Source: an uncultured Candidatus Saccharibacteria bacterium (GTDB lineage Bacteria > Patescibacteriota > Saccharimonadia > Saccharimonadales > Saccharimonadaceae). Taken from it: a DNA stretch of 64,000 nucleotides. A program made the translations under genes and the position numbers. Positions 51,338-61,558 of this stretch are shown piece by piece; within the stretch, counting starts at the first letter, position 1; each line of letters starts with the position of its first letter. The stretch is taken from the NCBI GenBank assembly GCA_938043965.1, contig CALIQQ010000004.1, positions 62,001 through 126,000 of the forward strand. Direction: 5' to 3'. The notes beneath the pieces are model-generated. The model was not told the origin of the DNA. It did not search any database and was given only the letters and a program-made list of their open reading frames with translations.

Positions 51338-53878
51338 CTACTCTTCCTCAGCTTCCTCTGGCAGCACAATTCCCAGTGATGCCACCGTATCCCCTTCGGC
51401 CATCTTCATAATCCTGACCCCTTGGGTTGCTCGGCCAAGCGTCGGAATATCTTTTACTGCTACTCTAATCGCCTGCCCCTTAGTAGACATCATAATCACC
51501 TCTGAAGCTTCTGGGTCCAAGGTATGCACCGCCACAATCGTACCAGTTTTTGCCGTTACTGCTGCCACCTTAATTCCGACTCCACCCCGCTTATGGGTTG
51601 GGAAGTTTGAAACCAATGTCGCCTTACCGTAGCCATTTGCCGCAATAGCAATCAACTTCTGCTTTGGATCGGTCACGATATCCATACCAACCACTTCGTC
51701 TTTCGGCCTCAATCTAATGCCTCTCACCCCCATCGCCGAACGACCCATCGCACGCACATCTGCCTCGTTAAAGCGGATTGCCTGTCCAGCCGAAGTTGAA
51801 ATAATCACATCATTCTGGCCCGTTGTCGTCTTCACCCACTTGAGTTCATCTCCTGGATCTAATTTAATCGAAATTAAGCCATTTGAGCGTACATTCATAT
51901 ATTGTTTAATCGCTGTTTTCTTGATTGTCCCCTTCTTTGTACACATAAAGAGATAACCATCTTCCACGGAAACTTCTGCATTTTCTTTAATCACCTCTGT
52001 CACCTTTTCGTCTGGGTGCATATTCAGCAGGTTAACTGCAGCTGTTCCTCTTGCCTGCAACGAAGCCTGTGGAATCTCATAAGCCTTCATCCTAAACATT
52101 CGGCCCTTTGAGGTAAAGAATAGCAAGAAATCATGTGAAGATGCAGTAATAATCTGTGCAATCACATCCTCTTCCTTGGTAGTCATTCCTCGCTTCCCCT
52201 TGCCACCTCGGTTTTGGCGACGGAAATCATTCTGTGAAACACGCTTTACGTAGTTCTCTGCTGTAATCAAAATTACTGATTCTTCCTCTGGGATCAATTC
52301 TTCTTCCGAGAATTTTCCTAGTTCATGATTAAAAATCTTTGACTTACGCTCATCGCCGTATTTATCTTTTAGCGCCAACAATTCTTCCTTAACTACCGCC
52401 AAGATCTTTTGTTCATCCGCCAAAATTGCTTCATATTTCTTAATTAACTCGTGCAGCTGTTTTAATTCTTCTTCAATTTTATCGCGCTCCAACCCCTGCA
52501 AACGACGTAGTTGCATAGCCAAAATCGCTGCCGCTTGAATCTCCGACAAGCCGAATTTCTTCATCAACTGCTGATCAGCATCATCATACGATTCACGAAT
52601 CGTCTTGATCACCTCATCGATGTTATCTAATGCAATTTTCAACCCCTCAAGAATATGCGCTCTTTCCTTCGCCTTCCTGAGATCATATTCAGTCCTTCGA
52701 CGAATCACTTTCTGACGGTGTTTAATAAACTCCGCTAAAATCTCCTTTAGACCCATCACGCGAGGCTGAATTCCATCAATCAAAGCCAGCACATTATAAT
52801 GGAAATTGGTTTGTAAATCCGTTAATTTATAGAGCTGATTCAAAATTTTCTTCGGGAAAGCATCTTTTTTGAGTTCCACAACTACTCGCACCTTACCTCG
52901 CGCCGATTCATCTCGCGCATCTGAGATGTGAGTAATTTTTTTATCAATCACTAATTGACGCACTTTCTCAATAAAAGATTCCTTGCTCATTCCGTAAGGC
53001 ACTTCAGTAATCACGATATTATACCTACCACCCTTGCGCTCTTCGATGTTAGCCACTGCACGAATCGTCACCGACCCTTTACCAGTTGCATAAGCCTGTT
53101 TCATCGGCTCACCACCATACACTTCTGCCCCAGTTGGAAAATCTGGACCTTTAACGTGTTTCATTAAGCCTTCCAGCGAAATTTCTGGATCATCAATTTG
53201 GGCCACGGTTGCATCAATCACCTCTGATAAGTTATGTGGTGGAATATTGGTCGCCATACCAACTGCAATACCCATTTGGCCATTTAGCAAGATGTTTGGC
53301 AAAGCTGCCGGCAAAACCACCGGCTCTTTTTCTGTACCATCAAAGTTGTCACGAAAATCCACGGTTTCCTTCTCAATGTCCGCCAACAGTTCCGCCCCCA
53401 CCTTATCCATTCTCGCCTCAGTATAACGTGAGGCTGCTGGCTCATCACCGTCCATTGATCCAAAGTTACCCTGGCCCTCTACTAGCGTATAACGCATCTT
53501 CCAAGGTTGCGCTAAGTTCACCATCGCATCGTAAATTGACGAATCACCGTGCGGATGATATTTACCCATCACTTCACCTACGATACGCGCCGATTTTACT
53601 GTTGCATGCGGAGCCTTCCAACCATTTTTCTGCATCGCATATAAGATACGGCGGTTCACTGGCTTCAAACCATCTCTTACGTCCGGCAAAGCACGGTCAA
53701 TTATTACCGACATCGAGTATCGGATAAAGGAGTCCTCCATCACATTCTCAACCGTCAGCTCTTCCACTCCCCTATTCAGCGCTTCTTCAGTCGATTCCAC
53801 TTCACCCACCCCTTCATTTTGCGCTAGATTTTGTTCTAGATTTTGGTTTTCTTTATTCTGCTTGTCTTCTTCCATCAT
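51338..53878 (-). CDS. gyrA: DNA gyrase subunit A
   Basis: Breakage-reunion subunit of gyrase, which supercoils DNA. The catalytic Tyr is in [10 protein letters not shown]. The quinolone region reads [19 protein letters not shown] with the sensitive-type Ser and Asp. The C-terminal beta-pinwheel contains the GyrA-box ([11 protein letters not shown]), which separates gyrase from topoisomerase IV. At 846 residues it is full length. It follows gyrB by 10 bp with RBS GGAAAGGA. Confidence 0.97.
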   Translation of the reverse strand: MMEEDKQNKENQNLEQNLAQNEGVGEVESTEEALNRGVEELTVENVMEDSFIRYSMSVIIDRALPDVRDGLKPVNRRILYAMQKNGWKAPHATVKSARIVGEVMGKYHPHGDSSIYDAMVNLAQPWKMRYTLVEGQGNFGSMDGDEPAASRYTEARMDKVGAELLADIEKETVDFRDNFDGTEKEPVVLPAALPNILLNGQMGIAVGMATNIPPHNLSEVIDATVAQIDDPEISLEGLMKHVKGPDFPTGAEVYGGEPMKQAYATGKGSVTIRAVANIEERKGGRYNIVITEVPYGMSKESFIEKVRQLVIDKKITHISDARDESARGKVRVVVELKKDAFPKKILNQLYKLTDLQTNFHYNVLALIDGIQPRVMGLKEILAEFIKHRQKVIRRRTEYDLRKAKERAHILEGLKIALDNIDEVIKTIRESYDDADQQLMKKFGLSEIQAAAILAMQLRRLQGLERDKIEEELKQLHELIKKYEAILADEQKILAVVKEELLALKDKYGDERKSKIFNHELGKFSEEELIPEEESVILITAENYVKRVSQNDFRRQNRGGKGKRGMTTKEEDVIAQIITASSHDFLLFFTSKGRMFRMKAYEIPQASLQARGTAAVNLLNMHPDEKVTEVIKENAEVSVEDGYLFMCTKKGTIKKTAIKQYMNVRSNGLISIKLDPGDELKWVKTTTGQNDVIISTSAGQAIRFNEADVRAMGRSAMGVRGIRLRPKDEVVGMDIVTDPKQKLIAIAANGYGKATLVSNFPTHKRGGVGIKVAAVTAKTGTIVAVHTLDPEASEVIMMSTKGQAIRVAVKDIPTLGRATQGVRIMKMAEGDTVASLGIVLPEEAEEE

Positions 53879-53888
53879 CTATCCTTTC

Positions 53889-55868
53889 CTAGAAATCCAA
53901 GTCATCAAGATCAATACTTGCTGCCCTTGATTGAATGAAGTTTTTCCTGAGTTCGACCTCTTGCCCCATCAATTTCGTAAAAATCGTATCCGCTTTCTCT
54001 GCATCCTCAATGTTTACCCGAATAATTGTTCTATTTTCAGGATTCATCGTGGTTTCCCAAAGCTGATTTGCATCCATCTCACCAAGACCCTTAAAGCGTT
54101 GCTGTGCTGTATAACCAGCCTGTTTGAAGCGCTCATCTTCGTCGTTCACTTTCGTCCCCGCCGCTTTACGCTCCTCAATTTTTTTCGCCAAGGTTGCTTC
54201 CAGTGCCTCCTCGTTATAGATATATTCAATTTTACGTCCGCTTCCGGTTCCCTTAATCAAGCCAAATAGCGGTGGCTTTGCTAGATACACATGCCCATCT
54301 TTAATCAACTCTGGCATATACCTAAAGAAGAATGTGAGCAGTAGCGTTGAAATATGCGCACCGTCCACATCAGCATCGGTCATAAACACAATTTTATCGT
54401 ATCTTAATCCATCAATATCAAATTGGTCACCAATTCCCGTACCCAGCGCCTTGATTAGCGATACAATCTCAGCGTTAGCGTACATCTTATCTAGGCGCGC
54501 ACGCTCTGTGTTTAGCACCTTACCGCGCAGTGGCAAAATTGCCTGAATTGCAGAATCACGCCCCTCTTTAGCTGAACCCGCTGCCGAGTTACCCTCTACG
54601 ATAAAGAGTTCACAATTCGTGCGAGTCTTTGATGAGCAGTCTGCCAACTTTGATGGCAAATTTAGTCCGTCAAAAGCACCTTTACGAATCACGTTATCAC
54701 GCGCTGCTCTCGCTGCCTTACGTGCTCTCGCTGCCAAAGTCGCTTTCTGTACGATTTTCTTCGCAATTGCTGGATTCTCTTCCAGGTAATACCCAAAGTA
54801 TTCGCTCATCACTTTATCGACATAGCCACGCACCTCTGGATTACCCAATTTGTTCTTGGTCTGCCCCTCGAATTCCGGGTTTGGTAATTTAACTGAGATA
54901 ACTGCCACCAACCCCTCTTTGATGTCATCACCAGTCAGGTTATCTTCTTTTTCTTTCAAGAGGTTATTTTTGCGAGCATAATCATTGATTACTCGGTTTA
55001 GTGCCGTCCTAAAGCCAACCACATGTGTACCTCCATCTGGAGTTAAAACGTTATTCGCAAATGGCTTCATTGTCTCAGCAAAAGTATCGTTATACTGCAC
55101 TGCAATTTCTACTTCTGAATCCTCAATCTGTTTATCAACGTAGAAGATCCCATCTGTTAAGACCTCTTTACCATTATTTAAGCGCTTAACATAGCTCGAA
55201 ATTCCACCCTCGAAATAAAAGGCCTCTTTTGCCCCAGTTCTTTCATCAAAAACTGAAATCAAAATACCTTTTGTTAGATACGCCTGGTGCCTTGCATAGT
55301 GCGAAACCCAGTCATAATCAAAGGTTGTCGTCTCTTTAAAAATTGTCGGATCTGGATAGAATGTAATTGATGTACCGTTTTTGTTTGTTTTGCCTTGAAT
55401 CTGTAAATCAGAGGTTGGTTTTCCAGTTTCAAACTCAATGTGATGAATTTTACCTTCTCGATAAACTTCCGCCACCATCCGAGTTGACAGTGCATTCACT
55501 ACCGATGAACCCACACCGTGTAAACCTGACGATACCTTATATCCGCCACCCCCGAACTTACCACCTGCATGCAATACCGTCAGAACCGTCTCAAGCGTCG
55601 ATTTCTTTGTTTTCGGATGTAAATCTACTGGGATACCACGCCCGTTATCGTCGACCTTCACACCCCCATCTTTTAAAATTGTAATTTCAACCTTAGTCGC
55701 ATATCCCGCAATCGCTTCATCAATCGCGTTATCTGCGATCTCTTTGATTAAGTGATGTAGCCCTTCATATCCAGTCGAACCGATATACATACCAGGACGT
55801 ACTCGTACTGGCTCTAGCCCTTCAAGCACTTGGATCTCAGAGCTATCGTACTCTTCTTTTTTAACCAT
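53889..55868 (-). CDS. gyrB: DNA gyrase subunit B
   Basis: ATPase subunit of gyrase. GHKL motifs: EIADNAIDEAIAGYA, DDNGRGIPVDLHPK, GLHGVGSSVVNALS. TOPRIM motifs: CELFIVEGNSAAGSAKEGRD and FMTDADVDGAHIS, with the C-terminal RFKGLGEMDANQLWETTMNP. At 659 residues it lacks the E. coli-specific insert. RBS AAAGGAAAA. Promoter TTGACT-17-TATACT about 75 bp upstream. Confidence 0.97.
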   Translation of the reverse strand: MVKKEEYDSSEIQVLEGLEPVRVRPGMYIGSTGYEGLHHLIKEIADNAIDEAIAGYATKVEITILKDGGVKVDDNGRGIPVDLHPKTKKSTLETVLTVLHAGGKFGGGGYKVSSGLHGVGSSVVNALSTRMVAEVYREGKIHHIEFETGKPTSDLQIQGKTNKNGTSITFYPDPTIFKETTTFDYDWVSHYARHQAYLTKGILISVFDERTGAKEAFYFEGGISSYVKRLNNGKEVLTDGIFYVDKQIEDSEVEIAVQYNDTFAETMKPFANNVLTPDGGTHVVGFRTALNRVINDYARKNNLLKEKEDNLTGDDIKEGLVAVISVKLPNPEFEGQTKNKLGNPEVRGYVDKVMSEYFGYYLEENPAIAKKIVQKATLAARARKAARAARDNVIRKGAFDGLNLPSKLADCSSKTRTNCELFIVEGNSAAGSAKEGRDSAIQAILPLRGKVLNTERARLDKMYANAEIVSLIKALGTGIGDQFDIDGLRYDKIVFMTDADVDGAHISTLLLTFFFRYMPELIKDGHVYLAKPPLFGLIKGTGSGRKIEYIYNEEALEATLAKKIEERKAAGTKVNDEDERFKQAGYTAQQRFKGLGEMDANQLWETTMNPENRTIIRVNIEDAEKADTIFTKLMGQEVELRKNFIQSRAASIDLDDLDF

Positions 55869-55943
55869 TTTTTTCCTTTATTATTTTCTATCCCAGATAC
55901 CAGGGGTTAAACCCACCAATTACCTCTCTCAATATCTGTTACC

Positions 55944-55972
55944 AGTATAGCCCTCATGGCTTAAAAAGTCAA
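55944..55972 (-). promoter_or_regulatory. gyrBA promoter
   Basis: Minus strand -35 TTGACT (55967..55972), 17-bp spacer, -10 TATACT (55944..55949). The leader of ~70 nt contains GGTGGGTTTAACCCC, a possible small hairpin. Confidence 0.75.
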
Positions 55973-56064
55973 GCAAAAATCCCCCTACAAGCCAATGAGA
56001 GCCGTTTTAAGGCTAGTTTCAAAGGAAAGTGCTATATGTTGCTGTTTTTTATTCTAAAATCGCC

Positions 56065-58902
56065 CTAGTGTAGTTTAATGACATCACCATCGGACATCTC
56101 TTCCTGCTTACGTTTCGCCCTGCGCTCCAAGTCAGCTAGCTGAGCTTCAGCTTCTCTTAGCGCCTCTTCAGGCCTCTCTGCAGCCTGCTCCGTCACCCCT
56201 ATCGCTCCTTCAGGACTCTGCCCCGTCATCCCCATCATTCCCCCTGAACTCTGCCCCGTCACTCCTGCGACATCTCTTATCGCCTGGCCTGACGCCGTTT
56301 TACCTTTCCATTCATCTAGAAAGTTCGGTCTCTTCGTCTGCGCTTTTACTTCCATATCGTCTAGCTCATCAAATTCATCAAATAGCTCTGCGGCCGCTGT
56401 CTCCGGCATCACTTCTTCCTTCGGTTTCTCCAGCATCACTTCTTCCTTCGGTTTTTTCGGCGACATTCGTTCATTAATCTCTCGCTCCACCTCCGTAATC
56501 GGACGACCGTATTTAGTCGCTGAATAATTTTTCAGCGATTTAAACACATCTCGATTTTCTTCCCCCATCGGTGGCAACAAATTCATCGTAAACGGCGCTG
56601 TCGGCATATCATACATCATCACCGTCGCAATTGCATGGAAGTTTGGCTGTTTATGCAGGTCTTCTGCCTTAAACGTCGGGGCAAATACCTTTTCCAGCAT
56701 CTCTGCATCGGTCACACCTACACGACCTGCGATCACTGTACCAACGTTACCGAGCACACCCTCCCTAATTTTATCTGTCAACTGCGTCATAAACTGGTTC
56801 GCGACAAACAAATTCAAACGGAATTTCCTCGCCTCTGATAGGATCGATTCAAAGCTATCTGTTGAGAAGTTCTGAAACTCATCCACAAATAGACAGAAGT
56901 CCTTACGATCGTTCTCTGGTGTATCAACTCGACTCATCGCTGCCGCCTGAAACTTCATCACAAAAATCATACCCAGTAGTTTCGAATTTGTCTCTCCAAG
57001 TTTACCCTTTGAAAGGTTAACCAGCAAAATTTTCTGGTTATCCATTACATCACGAATGTTAAAACCGGATTTCACCTGACCGAGCACGCATTTCATCATG
57101 CGGTTAGCAATGAACGGCGACCATTTTGAGTTAAACCACGTTACTACCTCACCCGCATCATTCGATTTCTGTGAAGCCGGAAATTCTTTCGTCCAATAAT
57201 CATACACGTTCTTATCTGTTACATATTTCAATTTTTCTTTCACAAATTCCGGATCAATAAAACATTTTGGCACATCAATAAAAGTCGCCCCAGCCGGATC
57301 CGACATCAGAAGAATCGCTGCATTTCTAAACATTTGTTCGCCTCGTGGCCCAAAAATACCCGTATGACCAGGGTCATACAACGAATACAACATATTAATC
57401 CCCTCTTGTACGATAAAGTCCTTCTGATCTTCCGCTGTCCATTCAAACATATTCATCCCGATTGGGTTCTCCAAGTCTCCAGGATCAAAGTACACCACAT
57501 CATCAATTCTCTCTGGCGGCACCATCGACAACAATTCCTCCGTCACATCACCGTGTGGATCGATAAATGCAAATCCTCGACCATCCATCATGTCTTGAAA
57601 CGCCACATTTTTCAAAAATACGGATTTACCCATACCAGTCGCACCAATTACGTACGTATGACGACGACGGTCTTTTTGCCCTAATCTAATCTGTTTTTTC
57701 TCACCGCGGTATTCATTTACCCCCAGGATCACACCTTCATCCATCAAACGTGCTGGACCATCCACCTGCTTCGTCATTTGCCTTTCCACTCCAGAGGTTG
57801 GAATTGAATTTTGACTCGGCAAGTGAAAAATTGACGCTAATTCTACTGTATTTAGAATACAATTTTTGTTCGATTTCGGGAAATTATGGTAGATGTAATC
57901 TGATGCGAGCTGTTCACTTTTTTTATTCACATTATATCTAAAACCGTTTGCAATCTGCGAATCAAACTGCGAAAATGCCGCTACCACCCCTCCCACTAAC
58001 GCCTCTGAGCGTTGTTTCGACTCAGTCGATGCTAGCACTCTAATTAAAACTTCAAAACCAGGATGTCTCGTCTTTGCTTCAATCGCCTGAATTTCTTCTT
58101 GCTTTGTTTGTGATAATGGCTTCTCACCTGTATCATATTTGTGTTCTTCCGGCACTTCAAATGGCGCTTTTGCCACATCCAACATTAAATGTAGTATTCT
58201 AAGCGGTAAATTTGAACCACTCCAGCTCTTTTTTCCACTTTTAATGTCGGAAACTTTTTGTTCAGAGACTTTCATCCAGCCCGAGAGCGCTGGCCTAAAC
58301 AAAATCTGGATTGCCACCCCTTCTTCATCTTTAGCCTTAGACAATGCGTTCAAAATCGCAGTTTGAGCATCCCATTTCGAGTCCTCATAGGTCGCAATCG
58401 GATAGATATATTCCTTTTTCAGCTCGAATTCCCCACCAGCCACCGTCGCAGCCGTTGCTCCATCTCTAAAAATTATTTCTTGATCAGCCTCTTCCAGCCT
58501 TGCTGTCGGATATGACGACACGATTGCCTGCTTTACCGTCTCCTCTAGTACTGCTGGCACCACTGCATAATACTTAATGAATTTACCTACCGCGATAATA
58601 TCAAAGGAAAAATATCTTTGCCCGTATAATTTCGTATTAAAATTATTCTTTTTAATTGTCGATGCAATGATTGAGTACATAATAGTCGCCGCGGAGATTG
58701 CCTCGTCGTTAATGTCACGCTCATCTCTTCCGCCCACCTCAATATCATCCGTCGAAGGCGGTAAGTGGATTAAAAGTGGCACTAATTTTAATTGTCTTTC
58801 ATAGTTTTTTAATTTTAGCTTATGCTTAAAATTTTTAACCACAAACAGGATAACTAATCCAATTACTAGTAGCGCACTAACAAAAAATACCATATTTGGC
58901 AT
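56065..58902 (-). CDS. VirD4/TraG-like P-loop ATPase (type IV secretion-like)
   Basis: A 945-residue membrane-anchored ATPase: N-terminal hydrophobic segment (MVFFVSALLVIGLVILFVV, residues 4-22), a ~390-residue domain, Walker A YVIGATGMGKSVFLKN (near residues 412-428) followed by FAFIDPHGDVTEELLSMVP, Walker B DFCLFVDEFQNFST, and FVANQFMTQL. This is the conjugative coupling/TraC-VirD4 type common in CPR genomes, where it is thought to serve DNA or protein transport. The C-terminal ~150 residues are low complexity with a repeated KPKEEVM and a MTGQSPEG repeat. Its ATG overlaps the previous stop by one base. Confidence 0.85.
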   Translation of the reverse strand: MPNMVFFVSALLVIGLVILFVVKNFKHKLKLKNYERQLKLVPLLIHLPPSTDDIEVGGRDERDINDEAISAATIMYSIIASTIKKNNFNTKLYGQRYFSFDIIAVGKFIKYYAVVPAVLEETVKQAIVSSYPTARLEEADQEIIFRDGATAATVAGGEFELKKEYIYPIATYEDSKWDAQTAILNALSKAKDEEGVAIQILFRPALSGWMKVSEQKVSDIKSGKKSWSGSNLPLRILHLMLDVAKAPFEVPEEHKYDTGEKPLSQTKQEEIQAIEAKTRHPGFEVLIRVLASTESKQRSEALVGGVVAAFSQFDSQIANGFRYNVNKKSEQLASDYIYHNFPKSNKNCILNTVELASIFHLPSQNSIPTSGVERQMTKQVDGPARLMDEGVILGVNEYRGEKKQIRLGQKDRRRHTYVIGATGMGKSVFLKNVAFQDMMDGRGFAFIDPHGDVTEELLSMVPPERIDDVVYFDPGDLENPIGMNMFEWTAEDQKDFIVQEGINMLYSLYDPGHTGIFGPRGEQMFRNAAILLMSDPAGATFIDVPKCFIDPEFVKEKLKYVTDKNVYDYWTKEFPASQKSNDAGEVVTWFNSKWSPFIANRMMKCVLGQVKSGFNIRDVMDNQKILLVNLSKGKLGETNSKLLGMIFVMKFQAAAMSRVDTPENDRKDFCLFVDEFQNFSTDSFESILSEARKFRLNLFVANQFMTQLTDKIREGVLGNVGTVIAGRVGVTDAEMLEKVFAPTFKAEDLHKQPNFHAIATVMMYDMPTAPFTMNLLPPMGEENRDVFKSLKNYSATKYGRPITEVEREINERMSPKKPKEEVMLEKPKEEVMPETAAAELFDEFDELDDMEVKAQTKRPNFLDEWKGKTASGQAIRDVAGVTGQSSGGMMGMTGQSPEGAIGVTEQAAERPEEALREAEAQLADLERRAKRKQEEMSDGDVIKLH

Positions 58903-59402
58903 TATTTTTTACCCCCATCCAAGTACTTTCGATCAACAAAACTCTCCGCCAGCGATTTTTTTGACTGTTCAACAAAATTAAGCATTTGTCGATACAAATT
59001 AGGCTCTTTTTTATTGGCATCTAGCTTTTTAGCCAACTCATTCGACACCCCATCCTTAGCAAATTTCGAAGTATTTATATCAGTACCAATAATCTGATCT
59101 TCTGTCAGCTTTTTCATTCCCGCTGGCGCTTCATCCACAACCTCCCCCAGTGCCGCCACTCGAACTTTTTCGTCAAGCCCAGCAGCATTGATCGTCGATG
59201 CCCCCAACATCATTGGATCTATGTATGTCAGTCCGTTATTTGCATTCGGATTATTCCCTACGCTCTCAAGATTATCCCCGGGATCCTTTTCCTTATCTTC
59301 TGGTTCCGGCAAAAATTCAGGATTAAATTGTGGAGCCTCCGTCATCGAACGTTCAAAATTCTGTGCTAAATTGTTTCCAGGTCCCACATTCCCATTATCC
59401 AT
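58902..59402 (-). CDS. Hypothetical soluble protein in the VirD4-like operon
   Basis: The 166 residues are hydrophilic: an Asn/Pro/Glu-rich N-terminus (FNPEFLPEPEDKEKDPGDN), LTYIDPMMLGAST, and a helical C-terminus ending SLAESFVDRKYLDGGKK. No known family. TGATAAAAT (59409..59414) ends 6 bp before the ATG, so it probably has its own leaderless transcript. Its stop overlaps the start of the VirD4-like gene by one base, which ties the two products together. Confidence 0.7.
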   Translation of the reverse strand: MDNGNVGPGNNLAQNFERSMTEAPQFNPEFLPEPEDKEKDPGDNLESVGNNPNANNGLTYIDPMMLGASTINAAGLDEKVRVAALGEVVDEAPAGMKKLTEDQIIGTDINTSKFAKDGVSNELAKKLDANKKEPNLYRQMLNFVEQSKKSLAESFVDRKYLDGGKK

Positions 59403-59408
59403 ATGCTT

Positions 59409-59414
59409 ATTTTA
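59409..59414 (-). promoter_or_regulatory. Extended -10 of the 59402 gene (leaderless)
   Basis: TGATAAAAT on the minus strand, 6 bp before the ATG; it abuts the stop codon of the upstream membrane-protein gene. Confidence 0.55.
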
Positions 59415-59765
59415 TCACACTTTTCTAATCACAAGCATTATTAAAGCCACCGAAATTGTTGCACCAATCACCGAAAATAACAAATTCGTTGTCCCCATTG
59501 AAATAAAAATCAAAAGCATCACTGGCCAAAAAGCCAACACCGCCGCATCCGCATATTCCCGCCACGTTAACTCCTTTTTTCTATCAACCATTCGCCTAAA
59601 AATCTTTACTATTTCCATCATTACCCCCAACACCACCACGTAAACCAATAAAAAGAATACAAAAATCCCCAGTGGACCAATTCCAGCTGGAGTTGTAAAA
59701 AATAACATCACCGCCACGATTATTGCTGCAACAAGCGACATAAAGAAAAAAATCCGGCTCAACAT
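59415..59765 (-). CDS. Four-span membrane protein upstream of the VirD4-like gene
   Basis: A 116-residue hydrophobic protein with about four membrane segments (FFFMSLVAAIIVAVMLFF; LGIFVFFLLVYVVVLGVMM; AAVLAFWPVMLLIFISMG; LFSVIGATISVALIMLVI) and a central basic loop (FRRMVDRKKELTWREYAD). No family recognised. First gene of the group leading to the VirD4-like ATPase, so a membrane partner role is plausible. Extended -10 TGGTATAAT (59774..59779) is 8 bp before the ATG. Confidence 0.7.
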   Translation of the reverse strand: MLSRIFFFMSLVAAIIVAVMLFFTTPAGIGPLGIFVFFLLVYVVVLGVMMEIVKIFRRMVDRKKELTWREYADAAVLAFWPVMLLIFISMGTTNLLFSVIGATISVALIMLVIRKV

Positions 59766-59773
59766 ATAATTTT

Positions 59774-59779
59774 ATTATA
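59774..59779 (-). promoter_or_regulatory. Extended -10 of the 59765 gene
   Basis: TGGTATAAT on the minus strand, 8 bp before the ATG; near-leaderless. Confidence 0.6.
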
Positions 59780-59911
59780 CCATAACCGTTTCAAAAAAAT
59801 GTGCAAGCGAACCCTTAAAGCGGTTCGCCATTAAAATCATTCTCACTTCAGCTAAAAGCCCGCTCCTTAATGGCTTTGAACTGTGCTATCCCCCTAAAAT
59901 CAACTGCCATT

Positions 59912-59958
59912 AAACCTGATAATGGCAATCTGGTGCAAACTATCACCTTATCAGGTTT
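59912..59958. ncRNA. Nested hairpin, possible structured RNA
   Basis: Perfect 11-bp stem AAACCTGATAA/TTATCAGGTTT enclosing a second stem GGTG/CACC. With the hairpin at 59807..59828 and the T-run beyond, it could be the 3' part of a minus-strand non-coding RNA. Structure only, no homologue recognised. Confidence 0.3.
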
Positions 59959-60899
59959 CGGCGATCCACCCTATGAGCCACGAAAACTGCGAGAAAATCG
60001 TGCTCTTCCCATTATGTTTACTCCCATTAGTTGTAAGTTAATCCCAGCTATATTGCAGGATCTTGCGCCACGTTTTAACGTGATATTTATTTGCCCTAAA
60101 GTTCAATCTCTAGGGCTAAAGATGGGGGGTTATCCGGCTCTAAAAACATTACTATTAGCCGCAACCCTCACCATCTATAGCTTATTTGACCGCTCCTCGT
60201 ATAGAGGGGCATCTGTCCTTGCTTTATCCATCTTAATTCTTCTCTTTTTAAATGTGCTAATTAAGATTTCTAAAACGCGCTCAACGCTCAGTTTGATGTT
60301 TTTCGCTATTCCAAATTGGTTTATCGTAAACTTTCAGGTTAGTCCCCTAAGCCTCAAGTTTCTGGTTATTTTTTGAGAACCTGCTTAAAAAATCAAACGC
60401 TTTAGCGGAGCTTTAGGTAATTTCAGTTTTCTTCCCGATTGCTCAGGAAAGTTTGTAATTTATGGCTAGAAACTACCTATTAGCTCGCCAAATTTATTTC
60501 TCACCTACTTGCGTAGTCTATTGATTTTTGCTTTTTGTTAATGTGTGTTTTTATACGCTTCTTGCGTTTACGTTTCAGTGCTTATTTTTTCACGCTTCCT
60601 ACGCCGCTGCGTTTCAGTGCTTCATTTTTTACACTTCTTACGTTTTATTTTTGTTTTTTATGTTTGTCATTTCGACTGTCTTCAGTCTAACACATCCACT
60701 CGTATTATGCAATACCTTTGAATACAATTTTTATAGTATTTTTTACAACATTCTCCTATTTCAATCTGTTATTCTCGCCAATTACATATGTTGTAAAATA
60801 TACAACATATGTGTAGTTTTTGCCGTTTATTTTTCACTCCGTGATCCACTGCTCCATTTTTTTACACATCAATCTCTGCCCTGCCAAACCATACCACAT

Positions 60900-61078
60900 G
60901 AAAAACCTCACCACGCAACCATGCCATACAAAAAGCCTCACTACGCAAAACATCGTTGAGCAAAAACCTTACCGCGCAAAAATAATGCCGTACGAAAAAT
61001 CTTACCACCCAAAATCATGTTGCATGAAAAACTTCACCACGCAAAGTATCATTGCACCAAAACTTCACCACGCAAAAC
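60900..61078 (+). repeat. Six imperfect ~31-bp tandem repeats
   Basis: A core close to GAAAAACCTCACCACGCAAA recurs at about 60900, 60930, 60961, 60994, 61026 and 61057, separated by variable 11-13-bp stretches often containing ATGCC or ATTGC. Confidence 0.8.
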
Positions 61079-61255
61079 ATCCCTACGCCGAAGCGCTGCA
61101 ACATAAAAATATCATTATATTATGCATTTCCAACTTTCTATAAAGAACTAGCCTTGCATACAAAAAATGCGGCTTTTTTTGGCCGCTTTGAATAATTTCA
61201 GTTTTTATTTGGCGTTGATTTTTTTATTTGGCGTTGATTAGTTTTTATCTTAGTT

Positions 61256-61296
61256 GGATTAAGTCAGCTAAACTGCGAGGAAAACTGACTTAATCC
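61256..61296. repeat. 12-bp perfect inverted repeat
   Basis: GGATTAAGTCAG (61256..61267) and CTGACTTAATCC (61285..61296) with a 17-bp loop. No adjacent T-run, so not an ordinary terminator; could be an operator or attachment-type site. Confidence 0.6.
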
Positions 61297-61517
61297 GTAG
61301 AGTGTGGAGTTATTTTGGCTATTTTTGTTTTTGAACCTCTGAATAATAATTTTATTCAGAAGCTACCTCTATAATATCGTACTAAAAAGCTTATGTCAAT
61401 ACATTTCATGTATAAATTTTTTATAATTTTTCACTCACTTTTCCACAAAAAATCATGGTTAATTTTTGTTTTAGCAGGACACTTATTTTTCACTTTTCTT
61501 TTTTTCTTGCATAAAAA

Positions 61518-61545
61518 ATGGGGCCTATTCTTTCAGGTCCCTTAC
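61518..61545 (-). terminator. Terminator of tmRNA
   Basis: GGG(A)CCT/AGG(C)CCC imperfect stem followed by ATTTTTTA on the minus strand, 14 bp after the tmRNA CCA. Confidence 0.7.
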
Positions 61546-61558
61546 TTTCATTTTTAGT

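Larger units (their letters stand above)
59780..61515. other. 1.7-kb region without a convincing gene
   Basis: Open frames at 59870..60376, 60528..60959 and 60820..61143 (plus strand) have no RBS, unusual composition and no recognisable family. Structural features: GCGAACC/GGTTCGC hairpin (59807..59828) with TTTTTTT beyond it on the minus strand, a nested hairpin at 59912..59958, direct repeats near 60571..60641, ~31-bp repeats at 60900..61078, a GCGGC/GCCGC hairpin (61169..61186), repeated TTATTTGGCGTTGATT (61207..61239), and a 12-bp inverted repeat at 61256..61296. I looked for RNase P RNA and SRP RNA motifs and found none. Confidence 0.6.

Noticed and set aside
59870..60376. 168-codon plus-strand frame
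   Set aside because: No RBS, hydrophobic tail of atypical composition, overlaps inverted repeats; no recognisable domain.
59807..60400. RNase P RNA or SRP RNA on the minus strand
   Set aside because: Neither the GAGGAAAGTC / ACAGAA P4 sequences nor the SRP GGAAGG-AGCAG loop could be found.
60900..61078. CRISPR array
   Set aside because: Repeats are imperfect, spacers only 11-13 bp and no cas genes are in the window.
60820..61143. 107-codon repeat frame
   Set aside because: Frame simply reads through the ~31-bp repeats and drifts in sequence; no RBS.
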